From DASQUK01 sp046723645 (GTDB lineage Bacteria; Actinomycetota; Acidimicrobiia; Acidimicrobiales; VFJN01), in the NCBI GenBank assembly GCA_046723645.1, contig JBKOUY010000019.1, positions 1 to 7,430 of the forward strand: DNA of 7,430 bases, read 5' to 3'. The notes under the pieces were generated by a model. That model did no database searches, was not told the origin of the DNA, and saw only the letters and a program-made list of their open reading frames with translations. How positions within the stretch are numbered: the first letter of the stretch is position 1; every line of letters begins with the position of its first letter. The translations under genes and the position numbers were made by a program. Below, piece by piece: positions 5,340 to 7,430 of this stretch.

Positions 5340-6119
5340 ACCGGCGCCACGCGCTACACGATTGGCGAGCTGGTCGAGAGGACCGGGATCCCGGCGACCA
5401 CCATCCACCACTACCGCAACGCCGGGCTGCTGCCAGCGCCCGAGCGGGTGGGCGCCAATCGCTTCCGCTACAGCGACCGGCACGTCCAGGCGCTCCGCCT
5501 CATCCGCGTGCTGCGCGACCGGCGGAGGCTGCCGCTGGCCGCGATCCGGGAGGTCCTGCCCGAGCTCCTGGCCAGCGGCGACGAGGAGGCGTTCCACAGC
5601 GACACCTGGGAGGCGGCCCTGACGGGCCGGTCCGACGTGCCCGATGCGGCCCGTGAGCGGATCGTGACCGCGGCTGTCGACCTGTTCGCCGCGCGCGGCT
5701 ACGGAGAGGTCGCCGTCAGCGACGTGGCGGCCCGGGCGGGGACGGCCAAGGGCAGCGTCTACCGCCACTTCGAGTCCAAGGAGGCGCTGTTCGCGGCGGC
5801 GGTCGAGTCGGTCGTCGCCGGCGTGGTCGGGGACGTCAGGGGGGCGGCCGACCGCGCCGGCGGGCAGCTGGACCCGTCGGCGGCGATGGTGGCCCTGGTC
5901 ATGTCGGCGAGGCCCGGCTTCATGCTGCTGCTGGAGCTGACGGCGGGCAGCCTGCGCGGGCAGCCGGGGCACCGGGAGCTGGCCGACGCGGCGCTGACCT
6001 GCTTCGTCGACGGGGTGGGACCGGTCCTCGCGGGACCGGGAACGCCACGCGAGCGGGCCGTCGCGCTCATCGTCCAGCTGGCGCGCGAGACCATGCGCGC
6101 CGTCCTCGGCGCTGGCTGA
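5337..6119 (+). CDS. Two-headed transcriptional regulator: MerR domain fused to TetR domain
   Basis: A 260-residue cytoplasmic DNA-binding protein. Residues 7-80 are a MerR-type winged helix: YTIGELVERTGIPATTIHHYRNAGLLPAP (7-35), wing with NRFRYSDRHVQALRLIRVLRD (41-61), then RLPLAAIREVL (64-74). Residues 104-152 are a complete TetR N-terminal domain: RERIVTAAVDLFAARGYGEVAVSDVAARAGTAKGSVYRHFESKEALF. The remaining 108 or so residues are helical with a hydrophobic stretch (PGFMLLLELTAGSL, 193-206), as expected of a TetR ligand and dimer domain. No MerR effector domain separates the heads; the linker (80-104) is short and acidic. The frame is continuous. Two DNA-recognition domains per subunit could bind two half-site types. 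It lies 100 bp upstream of the hpnCD gene on the same strand and is divergent from degV, so either is a likely target. The inducing ligand is unknown. The ATG at 5337 starts five residues before the MerR motif. Confidence 0.92.
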   Translation: MTGATRYTIGELVERTGIPATTIHHYRNAGLLPAPERVGANRFRYSDRHVQALRLIRVLRDRRRLPLAAIREVLPELLASGDEEAFHSDTWEAALTGRSDVPDAARERIVTAAVDLFAARGYGEVAVSDVAARAGTAKGSVYRHFESKEALFAAAVESVVAGVVGDVRGAADRAGGQLDPSAAMVALVMSARPGFMLLLELTAGSLRGQPGHRELADAALTCFVDGVGPVLAGPGTPRERAVALIVQLARETMRAVLGAG

Positions 6120-6159
6120 TCCGGGGGGTTGCGGAGCCGGGTGCTCATGCTGTTAGTTA

Positions 6160-6198
6160 CGTACAACGTCTCTGACCGTCGGGTCAGATTCTTGTACG
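6160..6198. promoter_or_regulatory. Nested palindromes upstream of hpnCD, candidate operator
   Basis: An inner dyad TCTGACC-GTCG-GGTCAGA (6171-6188, 7-bp perfect arms) is enclosed by a second inverted pair CGTACAA (6160-6166) and TTGTACG (6192-6198), nearly concentric with it. The inner dyad has the size and style of TetR-family operators. Position upstream of hpnCD and directly after the MerR-TetR gene makes that regulator the obvious candidate; this link is inference. Confidence 0.45.
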
Positions 6199-6200
6199 AA
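6172..6200 (+). promoter_or_regulatory. Possible hpnCD promoter
   Basis: CTGACC (6172-6177) and TACGAA (6195-6200) are separated by 17 bp and could be -35 and -10 elements, giving a short leader of about 13 bases before the ATG at 6220. Both hexamers are imperfect. If real, the palindromes at 6160-6198 cover the -35 and spacer, which fits repression or MerR-type control. Confidence 0.3.
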
Positions 6201-6219
6201 AGCGGGGACTATCGGCGTC

Positions 6220-7430
6220 ATGGGCGAGACCGCGGTGGCGATCCAACCGGGGGACGTCACGCACCACCCCATCGGCCTGCCCCCGGAGGCCCAGCTCCTC
6301 GGCCGGGCTGACCACGAAAACTTCCCGGTGGTCACGCGGCTCGTGCCCCGGGAGGCCCGGGCGCACCTGCTCGCCGTGTACGCGTTCGCCCGGCTGACCG
6401 ACGACCTCGGCGACGAGCATCCCGGCGACCGCTCGGCGGCCCTCGACTGGCTGGAGGGGGACCTGCGGGCGGCGATCGACGGCCGGCCCAGCCATGGCGT
6501 CACCGCCCGGCTGAGCCGGACGATCGCCGCCACCGGCCTGACGGCGGCACCGTTCCTCGACCTGATCGCCGCCAACCGGCGGGACCAGTCGGACGTGCGC
6601 CAGGCGAGCTGGGACGACCTGCTTGACTACTGCCGCCTGTCGGCCAACCCGATCGGCACCGCAGTTCTGGCGATCGCCGGGGCCCTGACCCCCGAGCGCC
6701 AGGCCTTGTCCGACCTCGTGTGCAGCGGCCTCCAGGTGGTCGAGCACCTTCAGGACGTGCGGGAGGATGCCGCCGCCGGCCGCGTCTATCTGCCCGCCGA
6801 CGACCTGGGGCGCTTCGGCGTGGCCGACGCGGACCTGACGGCGCCCGTGGCCTCCCCCGCCCTGCGCGCCGTCGTCGCCTACGAGCTGGCGCGCGCCCGC
6901 GAGCTGCTCGCGGCGGGGACCCCGCTGTCGCGGTCGCTGCGGGGCTGGTCCCGGGTAGCGGTCGCCGGCTACGTCGCCGGGGGCCTGGCGGCGGCAGACG
7001 CGATCGAGGCCGCCGGCTACGACGTGTTGGGGGGCCCGCCCCGACCCAGCCGGCGCCGGACGCTGCGCCACGCGCTCCGGGTTCTGGCCTCGGGAGCGCC
7101 GGCGCCGGCAGCGCAGCGCAACGTGGGCGGCGAGCCGGGGCTCGAGCGGGCCTACGCAACGTGCGCGGACATAACCCGCCGAGAGGCCAGGAACTTCGCG
7201 TACGGCATCGCCCTCCTGCCGCCACCGAAGCGGCGGGCGATGGCGGCGGTGTACGCCTTGGCGCGGCACGTGGACGACATCGTGGACGAGCCCGGCCCGG
7301 CCGACGCGCGTGCCAGGGCCCTCGACGCACTGCAGGACCGGGTGACGCGCACGCTCGCCGAGCGCGCGGCCGCTGACCCCGACGATGCCGTGCTGGTGGC
7401 GCTCGCCGACGTGGTCCGCCGCTATCCGCT
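6220..7430 (+). CDS. HpnC-HpnD fusion: squalene synthase HpnC / presqualene diphosphate synthase HpnD, partial at 3' end
   Basis: The frame is open from the ATG at 6220 to the window end (403 codons seen). Residues 27-270 form an HpnC-type domain: ENFPVVTRLVP (33-43), VYAFARLTDDLGDE (53-66, first Asp-rich motif), NRRDQSDVRQASWDDLLDYCRLSANPIGTAVL (119-150), and VVEHLQDVREDAAAGRVYLP (173-192, second Asp motif). After a basic and Pro/Ala-rich linker (272-307) a second prenyl-synthase start appears: LERAYATCADITRREARNFAYGIALLP (308-334) and VYALARHVDDIVDE (344-357), the HpnD N-terminus. HpnC and HpnD normally are separate proteins of about 290 residues; with HpnE they make squalene for hopanoids from farnesyl diphosphate via presqualene diphosphate and hydroxysqualene. 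There is no stop between the domains, so a fusion is the direct reading; an assembly error is the alternative. The ribosome site is weak (GGGGA at 6204-6208). An in-frame stop at 6154 limits upstream extension. The remaining two thirds of HpnD lie beyond the window. Confidence 0.88.
   Translation, partial: MGETAVAIQPGDVTHHPIGLPPEAQLLGRADHENFPVVTRLVPREARAHLLAVYAFARLTDDLGDEHPGDRSAALDWLEGDLRAAIDGRPSHGVTARLSRTIAATGLTAAPFLDLIAANRRDQSDVRQASWDDLLDYCRLSANPIGTAVLAIAGALTPERQALSDLVCSGLQVVEHLQDVREDAAAGRVYLPADDLGRFGVADADLTAPVASPALRAVVAYELARARELLAAGTPLSRSLRGWSRVAVAGYVAGGLAAADAIEAAGYDVLGGPPRPSRRRTLRHALRVLASGAPAPAAQRNVGGEPGLERAYATCADITRREARNFAYGIALLPPPKRRAMAAVYALARHVDDIVDEPGPADARARALDALQDRVTRTLAERAAADPDDAVLVALADVVRRYP

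Noticed and set aside
6081..6091. A fifth half-site of the palindromic repeat (GCGCGCGAGAC)
   Set aside because: It carries an extra GC and a mismatch relative to GGCGCGAGAAC, has no partner arm, and lies within the TetR coding region.
7123..7430. Separate hpnD gene starting at the in-frame GTG at 7123
   Set aside because: There is no Shine-Dalgarno sequence before it and no stop codon ending the HpnC part, so a single fused frame is simpler. An internal start cannot be fully excluded.

Overview
The window is very GC-rich, and its coding density, codon use and gene content (DUF2207 membrane protein, UspA protein, DUF559-type nuclease with an AbiEi-like N-terminus, DegV protein, actinobacterial-style HpnC/HpnD with the ARNFAYGI signature) point to an actinomycete (Actinomycetota). 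The lineage is inferred from protein style only. I found no rRNA, tRNA, CRISPR array or transposase.

Layout: (1) 52-2449, minus strand: a universal stress protein followed by a large DUF2207 membrane protein with a Gly-rich tail, probably co-transcribed. (2) 2507-3388, plus strand, divergent from the stress protein: an amidohydrolase-2-fold protein in which three of the four usual metal-binding sites are replaced. (3) 3372-4452: a gene for a wHTH plus PD-(D/E)XK (DUF559-like) protein, bracketed by two 50-nt palindromic repeats. Both repeats have 22-nt arms, a 6-nt loop and identical 11-nt outer arms. The left repeat contains the amidohydrolase stop codon and the right one encodes the nuclease C-terminus. 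(4) 4474-5277, minus strand: a divergent DegV-family lipid-binding protein, convergent with the nuclease gene. (5) 5337-6119, plus strand: a regulator with both a MerR and a TetR DNA-binding domain, divergent from degV across 59 bp. (6) 6220 to the window end, plus strand: an open frame that reads from a complete HpnC-type squalene synthase domain into the start of an HpnD-type presqualene diphosphate synthase domain without a stop, so it appears to be an HpnC-HpnD fusion, cut by the window edge.

The right-hand third looks like the start of a hopanoid/squalene locus with its own regulator. The MerR-TetR protein lies directly upstream, and the 100-bp gap before hpnCD holds nested palindromes on a plausible promoter. 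The most unusual structure is the nuclease gene with its paired repeats. The repeats differ inside their stems, but several differences are compensatory, which suggests selection on the hairpin and a possible functional link, as target, mobility end or insulator, to the encoded nuclease-like protein.
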